From NCBI RefSeq assembly GCF_026262505.1, contig NC_067203.1, forward strand, positions 19,945,411 through 20,009,410: a DNA stretch of 64,000 bases. Reading direction: 5' to 3'. The notes below the pieces were generated by a model that saw only the letters and a program-made list of their open reading frames with translations, was not told the DNA's origin and ran no database searches. Source of the DNA: Trichomonas vaginalis G3 (taxonomy: Eukaryota; Parabasalia; Trichomonadida; Trichomonadidae). Shown piece after piece: positions 30,712-41,453 of this stretch. Every line of letters begins with the position of its first letter. The first letter of the stretch is position 1. A program made the translations under genes and the position numbers.

Positions 30712-30840
30712 AATGCAAAGTATTTAACTAATGTAATTTTCCCACAATCTGTTATATATGCAGATCAATACTTTTTTGGTGAATGTAGATCATTAGAACT
30801 AATCACTGTTTTTAGAGAGTATAGACAGCAGAAGATATCA
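30712..30840 (+). pseudogene. BspA-like leucine-rich repeat fragment
   Basis: Encodes about 45 residues with the BspA-like pattern (NAKYLTNVIFPQSV then YFFGECRSLELITVF). It is bounded by 37-bp arrays on both sides. A related fragment lies inverted at 31000-31210. BspA-like proteins are a large surface family in Trichomonas; this is only a relic. Confidence 0.6.
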
Positions 30841-30998
30841 TTTAATATTTATCATTGTTTTATAACATTTCCTTTCATTTAATATTTATCTTTGTTTTAT
30901 GACATTTTCTTTCTTTTAATATTTATCATTGTTTTATAGATTTCTCTTTCTTTTCATATTTATCATTGTTTTATAGAATTTTATTTCTTTTCATATTA
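30841..30998 (+). repeat. 37-bp minisatellite, about four units
   Basis: Short array in the orientation of the 1-2015 block (attgttttataacatttcct...), lying between two inverted BspA-like fragments. Confidence 0.85.
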
Positions 30999-30999
30999 A

Positions 31000-31210
31000 G
31001 GTAGGAGACTTTAGTGCTAATAAGAAACGCATCCTGAATATTAATTCTAATGATTTGCATTTATCAAAAAAATGTTCGTCTGCAAAAACTACCGATTGTG
31101 GGATAAAAACATTCTTTAAATATTTTGCATTATATATAGATGCAAATCCGATATTTATAATGCCATTGGGAACAAGAGCGATCTATATCACTTGGAATTG
31201 AAACAGTGGT
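31000..31210 (-). pseudogene. BspA-like leucine-rich repeat fragment, inverted
   Basis: The minus strand reads NAKYLKNVFIPQSVVFADEH and then KCKSLELI, matching the plus-strand fragment at 30712. Upstream on the same strand VSIPSDI-type sequence appears in a shifted frame, so it is broken. The remaining 210 bases to the next gene hold AT-rich sequence with two GTCACTTTT motifs (31349 and 31391). Confidence 0.6.
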
Positions 31211-31421
31211 GTTTTTATCGAATTTTATTATAAGATTCAAATGTCAATCAGAAAATCAATTTCATTCTGAAAAATAAAAATTCAATACATTTTAAAAAAT
31301 AAATCAGATATGGATATGGAATGCTTTTAATATGTAGATTTAAAAGTTGTCACTTTTTATCTATGATGCCAATTTACATATTTTGGGTTTGTCACTTTTT
31401 TGTAAATAAAAAAAAACTCTC

Positions 31422-34400
31422 ATGAATCCAGTTTATTCGTACTTCAGAGAGTTTACAAGATTAGCACGATTCCAAATGCAAAACATTTCGCCAATGCGAT
31501 CTGTCTGGCCCATTATTCAGCGTTCTCTCGTTAAAAAAGGAGAGCAAGTTCCAGAAGATTTGCCAGTTTGGCATTCAGCCGTTCCTCTTGTTTGCTCATT
31601 CGGATCGCCAAAGAACGTAAAACTATCAATACTAGATGCTAGTGTATCTTTGATTATACTAAACACACTCGAAGAAATTTCTTCAATTCTGACAAAATCA
31701 GATGGACCTTCAATGGATTCCAAATCAATGGAATTGATTAACTCTACAGTAGAATCACACTGTGAAGTGCTTACTTTCCTTTTAGAAGCACTAACACCTC
31801 CAGAAACTGAAAATAACGCAGATACCGATTGCGCGAAGTTAATCAAGCATTTAAAGAAATTCAAATCAGAACCGAAAAACGAGAAAAATAATACTTCAAT
31901 TGGAAAAGATGTAAAGAAAATTTCAAAATTTATTCGTAAGAGTTTCTCATCATTACTCAATAACAGTAACATTAGTGCAACCATTGATGAATTTCGTAAC
32001 TTAATCCTTTCATTCCAAACTCTTGGTTTATTTTTAAATCTTATCTCCGTTTCTGAACAATTTGAATTCTCAGAAGGTACTGTAATCGATATTTCTCGCA
32101 ATGCTTTTCAAGGAAATTCACGCAAATTATTAGAAAATCTCTCAATTTTCCAGAAAAATATCAATGACATGCAAAAAGATCAAAAACTACAGTCCTACAA
32201 CATTTTCAAGGTATTATTCGCTTCTTTGAACTCGAAGATCGACGAATATTCTACAGCGATCAAGAAAAATCCCATGATTCCACTTCATTCTAAACTCGTC
32301 CTTCCAGAAATCGATAATTTCCCAATTGAATGTGCCGATGTACTTACAAATATTCTAAAGACCGCCATAAACCATGTAAATATCGAAACTCCCGTTTTTC
32401 AACAAGCGGCTCAAACAATTTACGAAAAAGCGAAGGACCAACAGATCCAATACATATGCAGTTGCATTAATTTCTTACCAGAGGCAGCGCTCGGATACGT
32501 CGCTTTGCTTTCTGCTTTGTTGCCATTTTCATATTCTGAAAGGCTTCCACATTTGATCAGTTTGGATCAAACATTACAAGATTTATTTAATATCATACAC
32601 ACAAAATGCGTCAAAATCGCTTCTCCTGTTGTTGTTAATTTACCAAAGGCTTTACAACAGTTTGTAGGCAAATACCTTGAGACACCATCAACTTTAGAGC
32701 AATTTTATCACAGTGTCATTGCTCTCAAGGCCATCCAACCTCATTTGAACGGACTTGTTGAAAATTTCCAATTATTTAACACGAATTTTGACAATTTGAA
32801 CAGAATATGCAATGCATTATTTATTGCCAAGGCTGCTGCATTACGTTTGTCCGCAGTTTACCTTTCAGAATGCGCATTTAAGTTCATTGGAAATCATATC
32901 AACATTTCCTCAAAGACATCCAAGTCCATTCTCGATTCCTTTGATGTACTGATCAAATTCCCCAACGATGCATGCGACTACGATGAATATTCGAAGCTAA
33001 TTGAAACAGTATCTACATTAGCCGAACTAATTACTCATACAACCAAGCAAGTTATATCATCTGCACCTGTCTCCATCTCAGATACACTTACTTCCATCGG
33101 AATGATCTCACAGAACATAGAAGAGACATTTTCTTTGTTCGAATCCCTTAAAAACTCTCTTTCCAAGATAGAAGACATTCCTATTGTTGCAACACAAGCC
33201 TGCTTGAAGTCAGCGATCAATCCAATGGTTGCACAGCTCGACAACATCAAGCAATACGCGCAATCCAAGCCAGAATACGCTAAACAAGCTTTGAGTGACA
33301 TGAAACTGTTGACATTCCAACTTTCTCAGATGATGGACACTTTGGAGAACGAATTATCAGATGAAGACGAAGAAGTCATCAGTTTATTCCATAAACTCAA
33401 AGATGTTTCTGATCCTTCAGAAATGATAAAGTGTTCGGAAGAAATTTTGGAAAAACTAAACAAAGTTTCGAACAAATTATCAGAAGAAAACGTCGACAGA
33501 GAGAAGATCGAGAATGTTTCATTCGAGAACATGGAAGATCTCACGAAAGCTCTCGAACAAATCTCAGACGAACTCTCAAGACAAGCAACAGTTGAATGGG
33601 TTTTGTCTTCTCAAAATGATAAATCCGTCAACAAATTGTTTGTCAATAATACAAACATGGTCAAAAAGTTCGTTGTTTCTCGCATGAAAAGCGAAAATCG
33701 CTATGAAAGCGTTGACCAAATCCTTCAACTCCCTGACGAGAAGATCATGAACGACCTTCCAAACATCGCTTCAAGTTTGACGATGATTTACAACGAAGCA
33801 GGAATTCCCAAACTCAATGAAATGTCAACTGAAATTTTGAGTTGCGAACAAGTCGGTGACGTCAAATCGAAACTCCAACAGATAAAGACGTTCAACAGCA
33901 AGTACAATCCATTCTACAAGGCGTTGATGGCTTTGTCGGAAGAGCTCAGAACAACGAAACAAGAATGCACAAAAGAAATTGCTGATTTATGCAATTTGTA
34001 TAATTATCAATTACCTGTTGTTAATTCTGGTGATTTAAGAGAGAAATCTCTTCATCAGATCTCTATTTTGATCGCGACATTGGTATGCGAGGAAAGAAAC
34101 TACTCCAAGGAATACGTGAACCAGATGCTACAAAAGATAGAAAACGCTACAGACATCTCTAGTTACGTCCATAATGTTTTGTCAACTTTCATTTGTTCGG
34201 CGGTTAAAAGCGGTTGTTTCTCTGACCAAATTATTACAAAATCGTATAATTTGATGAACGCATACTCCGCTTATGAATCAAGTCCAACTGTTACGTCAAA
34301 GAAACTGCTTATGCAAGAGATCGCAAATCATCCAATTCAGTTTACAAAAGAAGGTGAAATGAACATGATGTTCACTTCACTTGTGAGTTTATCATTAGCC

Positions 34401-35543
34401 AGTGATGATTTCGACTGCGACAAAGTTCGCTCTATCATTCACATGTTGGGATTCGAGAACCAATATGTTGGATATTACCTCAAAGATGTTTACGAGTACA
34501 AACAAGTCATGCCACCAGAAGAAACACAAGAAATGGCTGCATTTAGAATCACAGGATCCGCCAGAAAGATCTTAAAGGGTTTGCGCAAATTCAACAGAGC
34601 AGCTGAGCACAAAGAAGTTTCCATTGTCAAAGATAAAGCGAATTCTCTTCTTAACGATATCAATGACATGTTGAAACTTTTGGAGATGACAGAAGACGCC
34701 AAATACAACGAATATTATCAGATGTGTGACAATGTAAGGACTGTTGTTGAAAGAGTTGTCAATGATGTAATACAAGGAAAACGTGATTCTGTTTCTATTT
34801 TGCAATCTCCATTCACTGATTTGGCAAATGCAATCAGAGAATACATTGGAGAAACAAATGCAAGTGGAAAGACACAAACACCAATAATAGAGTATCTCAC
34901 GATACTTGCAGAAGATATTCAAGATGTTTCTAATACTGTTGACAATGATCCAACAGAAGAAGAACTCTCGAAGTACCCTCCTTTGAAGAAATATTCAATC
35001 ACGGAATTCAGAACTGTTTTGCATCATTCAAGAGCGTTCGTTGTAGAAATAAAGTTGTTGATAACAAGTTTGATACAAGAAAACGTTTCTTTCGATGAAG
35101 AACTGGAGAAAGAATACGAAAGAGCTTGTAATCAAGTAAGAGAAAGTGTACAAGTTATTTATTTGTTGTCAAGAGTTTTGTCAACAGAAGACAAATCGTT
35201 TAAACAGAGAGTTATTTTGGGAGCAAGAAGATTCTCTGCTGCTTTGCAAGTTTTGTATTCTCACGTACAAACTAACGGAAACCAAAAGGAAATTTACGCA
35301 AAGCTTGGTGAAATCATCGATACAGCAAATACTCACATCAGATCTGTCATTGATTTCGCTTCTCAATACGGTGTTTCTTCTTCTGCAGCTACTTCTGTTT
35401 CAAACAAGAAGACAATCATCGACGAGTCTTACGAAATTACCCACGAAATGTCTATCGAAAAGATGCATCTCATGGCAAAGATCGCAAGGCTGAAGAGAGA
35501 ACTCGATGTTGCTATTAACACAGAGAAATTCTTATCTCAGTAA
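31422..35543 (+). CDS. Large all-helical protein, possibly talin/vinculin-like
   Basis: 1373 residues, start MNPVYSYFREFTRLARFQMQ, no interruption. Nearly the whole chain reads as amphipathic helices with regular Leu/Ile/Val spacing; no membrane span, no signal peptide, no enzyme motif. The C-terminal part has helical-bundle segments (RVILGARRFSAALQVLYSHV) and ends with a charged coiled coil (HLMAKIARLKRELDVAIN) reminiscent of the last helix of I/LWEQ actin-binding modules in talin and Sla2/HIP1. I infer a cytoskeletal or scaffold role with low confidence. Higher GC than its surroundings, as expected for a well-expressed host gene; a TCA overlaps the ATG (tctcATG), a possible initiator. Confidence 0.85.
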   Translation: MNPVYSYFREFTRLARFQMQNISPMRSVWPIIQRSLVKKGEQVPEDLPVWHSAVPLVCSFGSPKNVKLSILDASVSLIILNTLEEISSILTKSDGPSMDSKSMELINSTVESHCEVLTFLLEALTPPETENNADTDCAKLIKHLKKFKSEPKNEKNNTSIGKDVKKISKFIRKSFSSLLNNSNISATIDEFRNLILSFQTLGLFLNLISVSEQFEFSEGTVIDISRNAFQGNSRKLLENLSIFQKNINDMQKDQKLQSYNIFKVLFASLNSKIDEYSTAIKKNPMIPLHSKLVLPEIDNFPIECADVLTNILKTAINHVNIETPVFQQAAQTIYEKAKDQQIQYICSCINFLPEAALGYVALLSALLPFSYSERLPHLISLDQTLQDLFNIIHTKCVKIASPVVVNLPKALQQFVGKYLETPSTLEQFYHSVIALKAIQPHLNGLVENFQLFNTNFDNLNRICNALFIAKAAALRLSAVYLSECAFKFIGNHINISSKTSKSILDSFDVLIKFPNDACDYDEYSKLIETVSTLAELITHTTKQVISSAPVSISDTLTSIGMISQNIEETFSLFESLKNSLSKIEDIPIVATQACLKSAINPMVAQLDNIKQYAQSKPEYAKQALSDMKLLTFQLSQMMDTLENELSDEDEEVISLFHKLKDVSDPSEMIKCSEEILEKLNKVSNKLSEENVDREKIENVSFENMEDLTKALEQISDELSRQATVEWVLSSQNDKSVNKLFVNNTNMVKKFVVSRMKSENRYESVDQILQLPDEKIMNDLPNIASSLTMIYNEAGIPKLNEMSTEILSCEQVGDVKSKLQQIKTFNSKYNPFYKALMALSEELRTTKQECTKEIADLCNLYNYQLPVVNSGDLREKSLHQISILIATLVCEERNYSKEYVNQMLQKIENATDISSYVHNVLSTFICSAVKSGCFSDQIITKSYNLMNAYSAYESSPTVTSKKLLMQEIANHPIQFTKEGEMNMMFTSLVSLSLASDDFDCDKVRSIIHMLGFENQYVGYYLKDVYEYKQVMPPEETQEMAAFRITGSARKILKGLRKFNRAAEHKEVSIVKDKANSLLNDINDMLKLLEMTEDAKYNEYYQMCDNVRTVVERVVNDVIQGKRDSVSILQSPFTDLANAIREYIGETNASGKTQTPIIEYLTILAEDIQDVSNTVDNDPTEEELSKYPPLKKYSITEFRTVLHHSRAFVVEIKLLITSLIQENVSFDEELEKEYERACNQVRESVQVIYLLSRVLSTEDKSFKQRVILGARRFSAALQVLYSHVQTNGNQKEIYAKLGEIIDTANTHIRSVIDFASQYGVSSSAATSVSNKKTIIDESYEITHEMSIEKMHLMAKIARLKRELDVAINTEKFLSQ

Positions 35544-35930
35544 ATTCTGATTTTATTTTAAATTTAGGCTTTTTTAACAACTGGCGTGAAGCGCCATTGA
35601 AAATTAACCTTGACATCTGGATTGAAGGCCGTGTCATAGGGGCGTAAGTGCAGTCCTAAAAAATATTCCCAATTTTGCATCCTTTTTTCTCTCAAGAATG
35701 ATCCATTCCGAATTAATTTTTATCTTTTATATGGTGTCTTTCCTTTCACTTTCATGTATTTCGATATTTAATAATTTCTCAATAATGCTGGTTTCTTATG
35801 ATCTGTATGAATAAGAGATTAATAAATTTACACTCTTAAACAGTCTCAGTAAGGATATAAGATATTTGAAATAGATGTTTTGATGCACATCTACATATAA
35901 ATTAAAAAAATGAAGTGATATGAATTGTAT
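35544..35930. other. Gap with a partial dispersed repeat
   Basis: 35578-35658 is a partial inverted copy of the short MITE at 2542-2660 (actggcgtgaagcgccattg ... ataggggcgtaagtgca). The remainder is AT-rich and holds no gene. Confidence 0.6.
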
Positions 35931-36860
35931 TTAATGATTCAACACGAAGAAAAAGGAAAAAGAAAAAGAATTTTGACTGGTTAAAGTATTTAATGATTCG
36001 GATTTGTTACAATCCTTTTCAGTTCTATCAATAGTGTATGGATTGGATAACTCGATTTTAATGGCTCTATTTCCTCTATTTCCTTTCTTTACATCATCAT
36101 TTGGTGACGGAAAATATTTATTTCCACCAAGTAAAATGACATTATACATCTCATATGAAGCGTAGCTACTTCCCCCACCACCACCTGATAGGTCTGCACC
36201 TCCACCCCCTCCATAATATCCACTTCCTCCACCTCCAGGCGAGCCTCCTGCAGTTGTATTTCCATCTCCACCTCTCAAATATTTTCCAAATCCTCCTGAC
36301 ACGCCAGAGAATTCGTCATGTCCTGCATAATAGCCTCCTTCTCCAGGTCGTGAATATGTGGCCCCTTTGCCTCTAATTTTCGTTGCTTCTTTTTCTTCTA
36401 TTCTATACGCACTTCCGTCGCTATCACCTGCAAAAGGTCCGCCATAACCGCCATAAAATTCATCATCAACGTTTAATCCAGCAAATTTCCAATAACCAGA
36501 TCCTCCTCCGGCGCCCGCAATTAATAGGATATTCTTTGCATCTTTGTCTTTGCTAATAAATGTAGCCTCACCTCCAGTGCAAGAAGGGCATTTTTCATTT
36601 CCTATTAAGTTATTTCCTCCTGAAAATTTCTTAGTATTTTTTATATTTTGTGTACTACATTGTCCTTGTTTTCCAACGAAATAAAACAATGTGATATCAT
36701 TTTCTGCTTTAAATATCCCTTCAGAATAAGCGCCGAGCCCACTTTCCTCATTCTTAACGTATCCTCCTTGGGCTCCCCAAATTCGAAATAACCATGTTCC
36801 ATTTGGTAGTGTAAATGGTTGTGGATCATTGTTCGGGTTCTCCTGGTACCAAAAGTTCAT
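35931..36860 (-). CDS. Glycine-rich protein, ALK/LTK-type glycine-rich domain
   Basis: 309 residues, start MNFWYQENPNNDPQPFTLPN. A short beta-type opening (WLFRIWGAQGGYV) is followed by repeated Gly clusters (IAGAGGGSGYW, SPGGGGSGYYGGGGG, LSGGGGGSSYASY) and a closing RAIKIEL, the layout of the glycine-rich domain shared with ALK/LTK receptors and expanded in Trichomonas. Two relatives lie at 48913 and 50315. No signal peptide is visible; the tail ends in a Phe/Ser-rich hydrophobic stretch. Probably a surface or secreted protein by family; unproven here. Confidence 0.8.
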   Translation of the reverse strand: MNFWYQENPNNDPQPFTLPNGTWLFRIWGAQGGYVKNEESGLGAYSEGIFKAENDITLFYFVGKQGQCSTQNIKNTKKFSGGNNLIGNEKCPSCTGGEATFISKDKDAKNILLIAGAGGGSGYWKFAGLNVDDEFYGGYGGPFAGDSDGSAYRIEEKEATKIRGKGATYSRPGEGGYYAGHDEFSGVSGGFGKYLRGGDGNTTAGGSPGGGGSGYYGGGGGADLSGGGGGSSYASYEMYNVILLGGNKYFPSPNDDVKKGNRGNRAIKIELSNPYTIDRTEKDCNKSESLNTLTSQNSFSFSFFFVLNH

Positions 36861-37849
36861 ATTATGTATCCAATTTCAATATATTATTTGAAAATACTTT
36901 TCACCGGCTTTGATGTATTCATTCTTAAATTTTAAATTCGACTTTTCATAATGCGGATCCAGTATATTTGGAATAAAAATTTATCTATACAATGCAGGTA
37001 ATAACATATTGTAATGTGAGAAAATGATATTTAAATGTTCCAAATTTCTATTGGAGTCAAATTTGGAAATTTAGATTATAATGATTCATATTTTCCTATG
37101 GCGATAAATCTATTATGATTGCTGAAATGAACTCGTTGATTATCATGTAATTTGATAGCTTCGTACACCTCCAGATATATTCAATTTATAATTTGATTTT
37201 TCAGATAACACATTTAATGTTTTTATTCTCTTATCTAGTAAACTCAGCTATGATTTCAATGATTATGTTCATAAGATCCATTGATATTCTCTAGATTATG
37301 TTATAATTTTGCCTTTGTCTTTGTAATTCGCTTTAGTCTTTATCTTAAGTTATTTTTGCATGGTGTTACTATGGTGGTTAGCATATACGTTTATCTCAAT
37401 TTTGAACCCGCTACTTTTTATTTTCTGAATAAATATTTATATTCAGATAAGTGATCTTTTTCATATTTATACAATAACTACTTTTCTAAACTGATTTAAA
37501 AAAATGCCTCTCAAAAATTTTCCCTCTTCGAATAAATATATGTTAGAAACAGTATACTCCTTCGATTTGGTTAATTTAGAATTTTGTTAATCTTCTCAAA
37601 AATTCCAGATTTTCAAACGCCCATATCTTTTGCATTGAAAACATGTTATAATATATACCGACATATAAGTGAATATAAAATCTCGTTTTAAAAAAATATT
37701 TGGCATATTGAATTTTTTCTGAAAAACGTAAATTAAAAAATGCAAATTTTTAAAGAATTGCATATATACAGCTTATTAACAGATATATCATTGAATAATG
37801 TTTTCAATTTTTCTGAGATTATTTAAAACAATAATTATAGCAGACATCA
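36861..37849. other. 990-bp AT-rich intergenic region
   Basis: No gene, repeat or structure seen apart from homopolymer-rich AT sequence. It separates two divergently placed genes and so contains both promoters. Confidence 0.6.
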
Positions 37850-37852
37850 ATG
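37845..37852 (+). promoter_or_regulatory. Probable TCA initiator of the pseudokinase gene
   Basis: acaTCAATG: the TCA of a trichomonad initiator directly abuts the ATG, leaving almost no 5' leader, as is usual in Trichomonas. Confidence 0.45.
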
Positions 37853-38770
37853 ATTATCAACGATGCCGAAATTGAAGATGATCTGAAGCAACATGGATAT
37901 CAAGTTGTTAGACTTATAGCTAGCAGCTCCGTGGCCAAGCATTTTGAAGTCTCAAACGCTAAAGGATTCACATTTGATGTTAAAGTATACAACCATGCTG
38001 CAGCTTCCAACATCATCGATTATTACAACAATGAAAAGGATATCCTTGGAACTCTGATTCATCCCAATATAGTTGAAACATTCGACTTTTTCCAAACTCA
38101 AAATTATTCATATCTTGTTTTTGAGCTTTGCAGAGATCTATCTTTAGAATCTATTGTTAGTTCTACAAGAAAATGTTCGGAGAAAAACGTATACGTTTAC
38201 TTATCACAGTTGATTCAAGGAATTGAATATCTTCACTCAAACAACATTGTTCACAATAACTTGAATCCGTCAACAATACATTTTGATCGCTTTGGACGAA
38301 TTAAAATTGTAGATTTTGATTATGCTTCTATAAGTTACAAACAAAATTCAGATAGGTGCCCACATTCTAGGTATTCATTTTCTCCAGAAACGTATAGTGG
38401 TAAACCTTATGATCCACGTGCATCAGATGTTTGGAGTTTTGGAGCGATCAGTTATTATCTCCTTTCTGGACAATACCCATGGTCAAATAATAGTGAAATC
38501 TCTTATTCAGATTCTTTGGAATCTTCCATGAAAAATTTATACGGAAAATACGACGAAAAACTAATTCAATTAATTTTAGACTGTTTATCCGAAGATCCAT
38601 CAAAGAGACCCTTAGCATCTGTAGCTAATTCGTTTTTCATGTACACCGAGAAGCAATATCCGATTTCAAAGAAATTTATTAGAAAACAAAACTCTAACCA
38701 ATCAATTTCAAAGATCAAAAGGAATTCTTCTAGTCCTCAGTTTAGAGCTTGCTCTTCTTTATATAAATAA
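37850..38770 (+). CDS. Protein-kinase-like protein, predicted pseudokinase
   Basis: 306 residues. Kinase fold from residue about 17 to 268: the Val-Lys pair is kept (DVKVY), but there is no Gly-rich loop, the catalytic HRD is HNN (IVHNNLNPSTIHFD) and DFG is DFD (KIVDFDYAS). Subdomains VIII-IX are well kept (SPETY, ASDVWSFGAISYYLLSG). Loss of the catalytic Asp suggests a non-catalytic or highly altered kinase of the CAMK-like group, acting as scaffold or regulator. The last 35 residues are basic and Ser/Asn-rich. The start is the first ATG, next to a TCA. Confidence 0.85.
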   Translation: MIINDAEIEDDLKQHGYQVVRLIASSSVAKHFEVSNAKGFTFDVKVYNHAAASNIIDYYNNEKDILGTLIHPNIVETFDFFQTQNYSYLVFELCRDLSLESIVSSTRKCSEKNVYVYLSQLIQGIEYLHSNNIVHNNLNPSTIHFDRFGRIKIVDFDYASISYKQNSDRCPHSRYSFSPETYSGKPYDPRASDVWSFGAISYYLLSGQYPWSNNSEISYSDSLESSMKNLYGKYDEKLIQLILDCLSEDPSKRPLASVANSFFMYTEKQYPISKKFIRKQNSNQSISKIKRNSSSPQFRACSSLYK

Positions 38771-38915
38771 GCAAAAAAACTGTGTGAATTTCATTTAATT
38801 TTTTTCTTTATATTCTTATATTAAAATATTATCCTAAATCTTTTGTAAATGAATTATATTTTATCTTTTCTTGACAATCTTTTGTAGAATAAGTATTTAT
38901 GATATTAATTAAAAA

Positions 38916-39887
38916 TTAATGTCTTCTGTCACGAATTTTCCATGCTCCAACACGATGGAAGATAGCAATTTTGATAAGATCAGTTGCCATCTTTATCATA
39001 CCTGAAATCTTCATCTTGCTTCCGTCAATTTCGTTCCATTCAACTGGAAGCTCTGAAATTTTCATTCCTAAGCGCCTAGCAATGACAAGAATCTCTGGAT
39101 CGCAGCACCAGCGCTGAACATGTTGATTCATGAAAATCATCTTGCAAGATTCACGTGTGAAAAGCTTGAATCCGCATTGTGTATCGCGGATTCCATGAAC
39201 ACCGCTAAGAACAATAAGAGTATGCATTCCAATGCTAAGGAATTTACGAAGAGGTGTTCTCTTTGCTTTTTCATTTTGAGCTCTTGAGCCAATAACTATT
39301 GCCTGGTTTGTAGTTTTCATAAGACTCTTAATCTCTTTCTCGAGTACTTCGAAATCATCAATCTTTGTAGCACCATCTGCATCAAGCATTAAAACAAGTT
39401 CACCGCGCACGTGAAGGCAGCCAGCTTGAATTGCAGCACCTTTGCCCATGTTTACTGGTTGATTAAGTAAGAAAATGTTAGGATATTCCTTTGCATAATT
39501 CAAAACAACTTCTTTTGTTTTATCTTTGGAGCCATCATTGACAATAACGATTTCCCATGTAAATGATTTGTCTTTTTCTTCGCGTGATTTAAGATAATTA
39601 AGCGTTTCATCAAGCATTTTTGGAAGTCGTTTTTCTTCATTATATGCAGGAACAACTAAAGATAAATAAACGGAAGCTGGGTCGAATATTGTTGGAAATG
39701 GAACCTTTTCATTTCCATTTGGAGCAGGTTGTATATAATAATTAAGCTTATTTGGATCTCCATCTGGTAATTGCATTCTATCGAATAACGTTGTATCGTC
39801 AGCATTGGCGATCATTACTGCAACTACAAGGCCAACGGCAGCTACACCTAAGAAAAAGAGAATTTGAACAAATCTCCAAAATTTCAT
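38916..39887 (-). CDS. ALG5: Dolichyl-phosphate beta-glucosyltransferase (ALG5)
   Basis: 323 residues. An N-terminal membrane anchor (residues about 8-28, [17 protein letters not shown]) precedes a GT2-family catalytic domain: [44 protein letters not shown] (metal-binding DxD-type), [11 protein letters not shown] and [13 protein letters not shown]. These phrases in this order are those of ALG5, which transfers glucose from UDP-glucose to dolichyl phosphate on the cytosolic ER face, giving the donor for glucosylating membrane-linked glycans. It shares a 70-bp divergent promoter region with the small gene at 39958. Trichomonas is thought to make truncated N-glycan precursors, so the role of this enzyme there may differ. 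Confidence 0.9.
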   Translation of the reverse strand: MKFWRFVQILFFLGVAAVGLVVAVMIANADDTTLFDRMQLPDGDPNKLNYYIQPAPNGNEKVPFPTIFDPASVYLSLVVPAYNEEKRLPKMLDETLNYLKSREEKDKSFTWEIVIVNDGSKDKTKEVVLNYAKEYPNIFLLNQPVNMGKGAAIQAGCLHVRGELVLMLDADGATKIDDFEVLEKEIKSLMKTTNQAIVIGSRAQNEKAKRTPLRKFLSIGMHTLIVLSGVHGIRDTQCGFKLFTRESCKMIFMNQHVQRWCCDPEILVIARRLGMKISELPVEWNEIDGSKMKISGMIKMATDLIKIAIFHRVGAWKIRDRRH

Positions 39888-39957
39888 TTAAATTCTGGAT
39901 ATTTTTTGAAATTGGTGTGAAAAATTGAATAGTTTATTTTAACGTCTTTACTAAAAA

Positions 39958-40299
39958 ATGGATCATACAGAAGAACAACTCGCTGATTTAGCTGCTTGGA
40001 GAGTGAAAAAGCACCTATCATTTCCCAGAGAAAAATCAAGCACATCCTACATAGAGGAACAAGAACAACCAAAAACATTTCATTTTTTCGCCTATAATCC
40101 AGAGCAAGGAACAACAGACTTATCACATGTCAGCTTAAAATATGATGAAAAGAAAGATCCTGCTATCTTTTCTGTTCCTTTATCATTTACAAAGAAAACA
40201 AAAACAGTTTATAAGCAACACGATCGTACAGAATTTGGTTTCGATGTACGAGCATATTTAACGCCAAATAATAGTCCAATTTACCCGGTTCATAAATGA
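39958..40299 (+). CDS. Small conserved-looking protein of unknown function, 113 residues
   Basis: Starts MDHTEEQLADLAAWRVKKHL, with a charged helical N-terminus, a Pro/Ser-rich linker, then beta-type sequence (FGFDVRAYLTPNNSPIYPVH). No signal peptide or membrane span. It is divergent from ALG5 with only 70 bases between the starts. The base composition is that of a real host gene. I did not recognise the family. Confidence 0.6.
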   Translation: MDHTEEQLADLAAWRVKKHLSFPREKSSTSYIEEQEQPKTFHFFAYNPEQGTTDLSHVSLKYDEKKDPAIFSVPLSFTKKTKTVYKQHDRTEFGFDVRAYLTPNNSPIYPVHK

Positions 40300-41193
40300 A
40301 ATTTGAAATTTTATTCATGAAAAATCTTCGTCATTTGCATTCAAAGTTTTTGTATACTACGTGTTACCAATAAAAGTCTATTGAGCAGAGAATGAATGAT
40401 GTTAAATTAATATTTGGCAATATATTTGAATTCTCGCAAAATACTTTGAATGATTAACAATGACAGCAGCATGTACTTGATTTTATTTTGTTAAATCTAT
40501 AAAATAATTATGCATAATAAATCTCGTTATTATAGGGAACATATGATTCTATATTCTTGAAGCTTTCTATAAAGAGTATTTTCGTATTTAATGTGTTTTT
40601 TGTAGGTCGGAAAAATATCACCTGCAGAATCGAAACTTACTCATAAAAAATATATAAAACGATTACCCTTTTTCTCTACAAAGGAACATAGGAATTCAAT
40701 GATCTTTATATATATATATAACATCAATATACCTCATCTGATTAAAATGTTTATTAAGCAATAGCTTCATTTCTTTTTGAGATGCAAATTATCAATTTTA
40801 ATTGTATCGCTTTATAATCTAATAATGATTGCTATGAAAAAATAATTATTGTGGTTAGCTATGAGGCTAGAACAACAATATTCATGTTAATCACTAGATA
40901 TGCAATCCAAATATACCAGTAATCTAGATATTATCATAGAGTAAAATATTAGGCTTATAGTATACTATATTATGGTGCATAACACAGATCTAATTATACA
41001 TACTAAATCTTAAAATAACTCGATTTTGATGCCTGAGTCCAAAAAAGTGAGTCACCAAATATACATCATTGCTCCAAAATAAAATTATTTTGTATTACTT
41101 TGTTTTGTCTTGTTTATGAACAAACTGGTCTTTTATTATATTTTTAAAATCAAATTTTTCATAAAAGTGCCACAACAAAAATTTTTAAAAAGC
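40300..41193. other. AT-rich intergenic region
   Basis: About 890 bases with no gene. It includes an (at)n stretch at 40709-40721 and otherwise simple AT-rich sequence. Confidence 0.6.
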
Positions 41194-41448
41194 ATGTCAA
41201 GTTCTGAGCAATCAAAAACTGAAACTGGATGTGATTTTATTGATATTAAGATAATTGAAGTATTCAATTACCTTAGCCAAGCATCAAAATTTATTTGGAG
41301 TGTCAATTCCAATAATATTTTACAAATATCTTCACAAATTATAGAATTCATTACAAATTCCAAGATATCTATCCAAATGGCGCTATACTTAATTGATAAT
41401 CTTTCACAAATTCGTGCTAAAGAAATTAAATTATTTTCTGAACTTTAA
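41194..41448 (+). CDS. N-terminal part of an ankyrin-family protein
   Basis: 84 residues from ATG 41194 (MSSSEQSKTETGCDFIDIKI) ending LSQIRAKEIKLFSEL. Trichomonad ankyrin proteins typically open with such a 100-residue helical domain. It stops six bases before the next frame, which continues as the usual middle of these proteins, so the gene is probably split by a frame change or by a small deletion. Confidence 0.55.
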   Translation: MSSSEQSKTETGCDFIDIKIIEVFNYLSQASKFIWSVNSNNILQISSQIIEFITNSKISIQMALYLIDNLSQIRAKEIKLFSEL

Positions 41449-41453
41449 ATTTC

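Noticed and set aside
40709-40721. (AT)n stretch as a regulatory site
   Set aside because: Simple-sequence tract in AT-rich DNA without further support.
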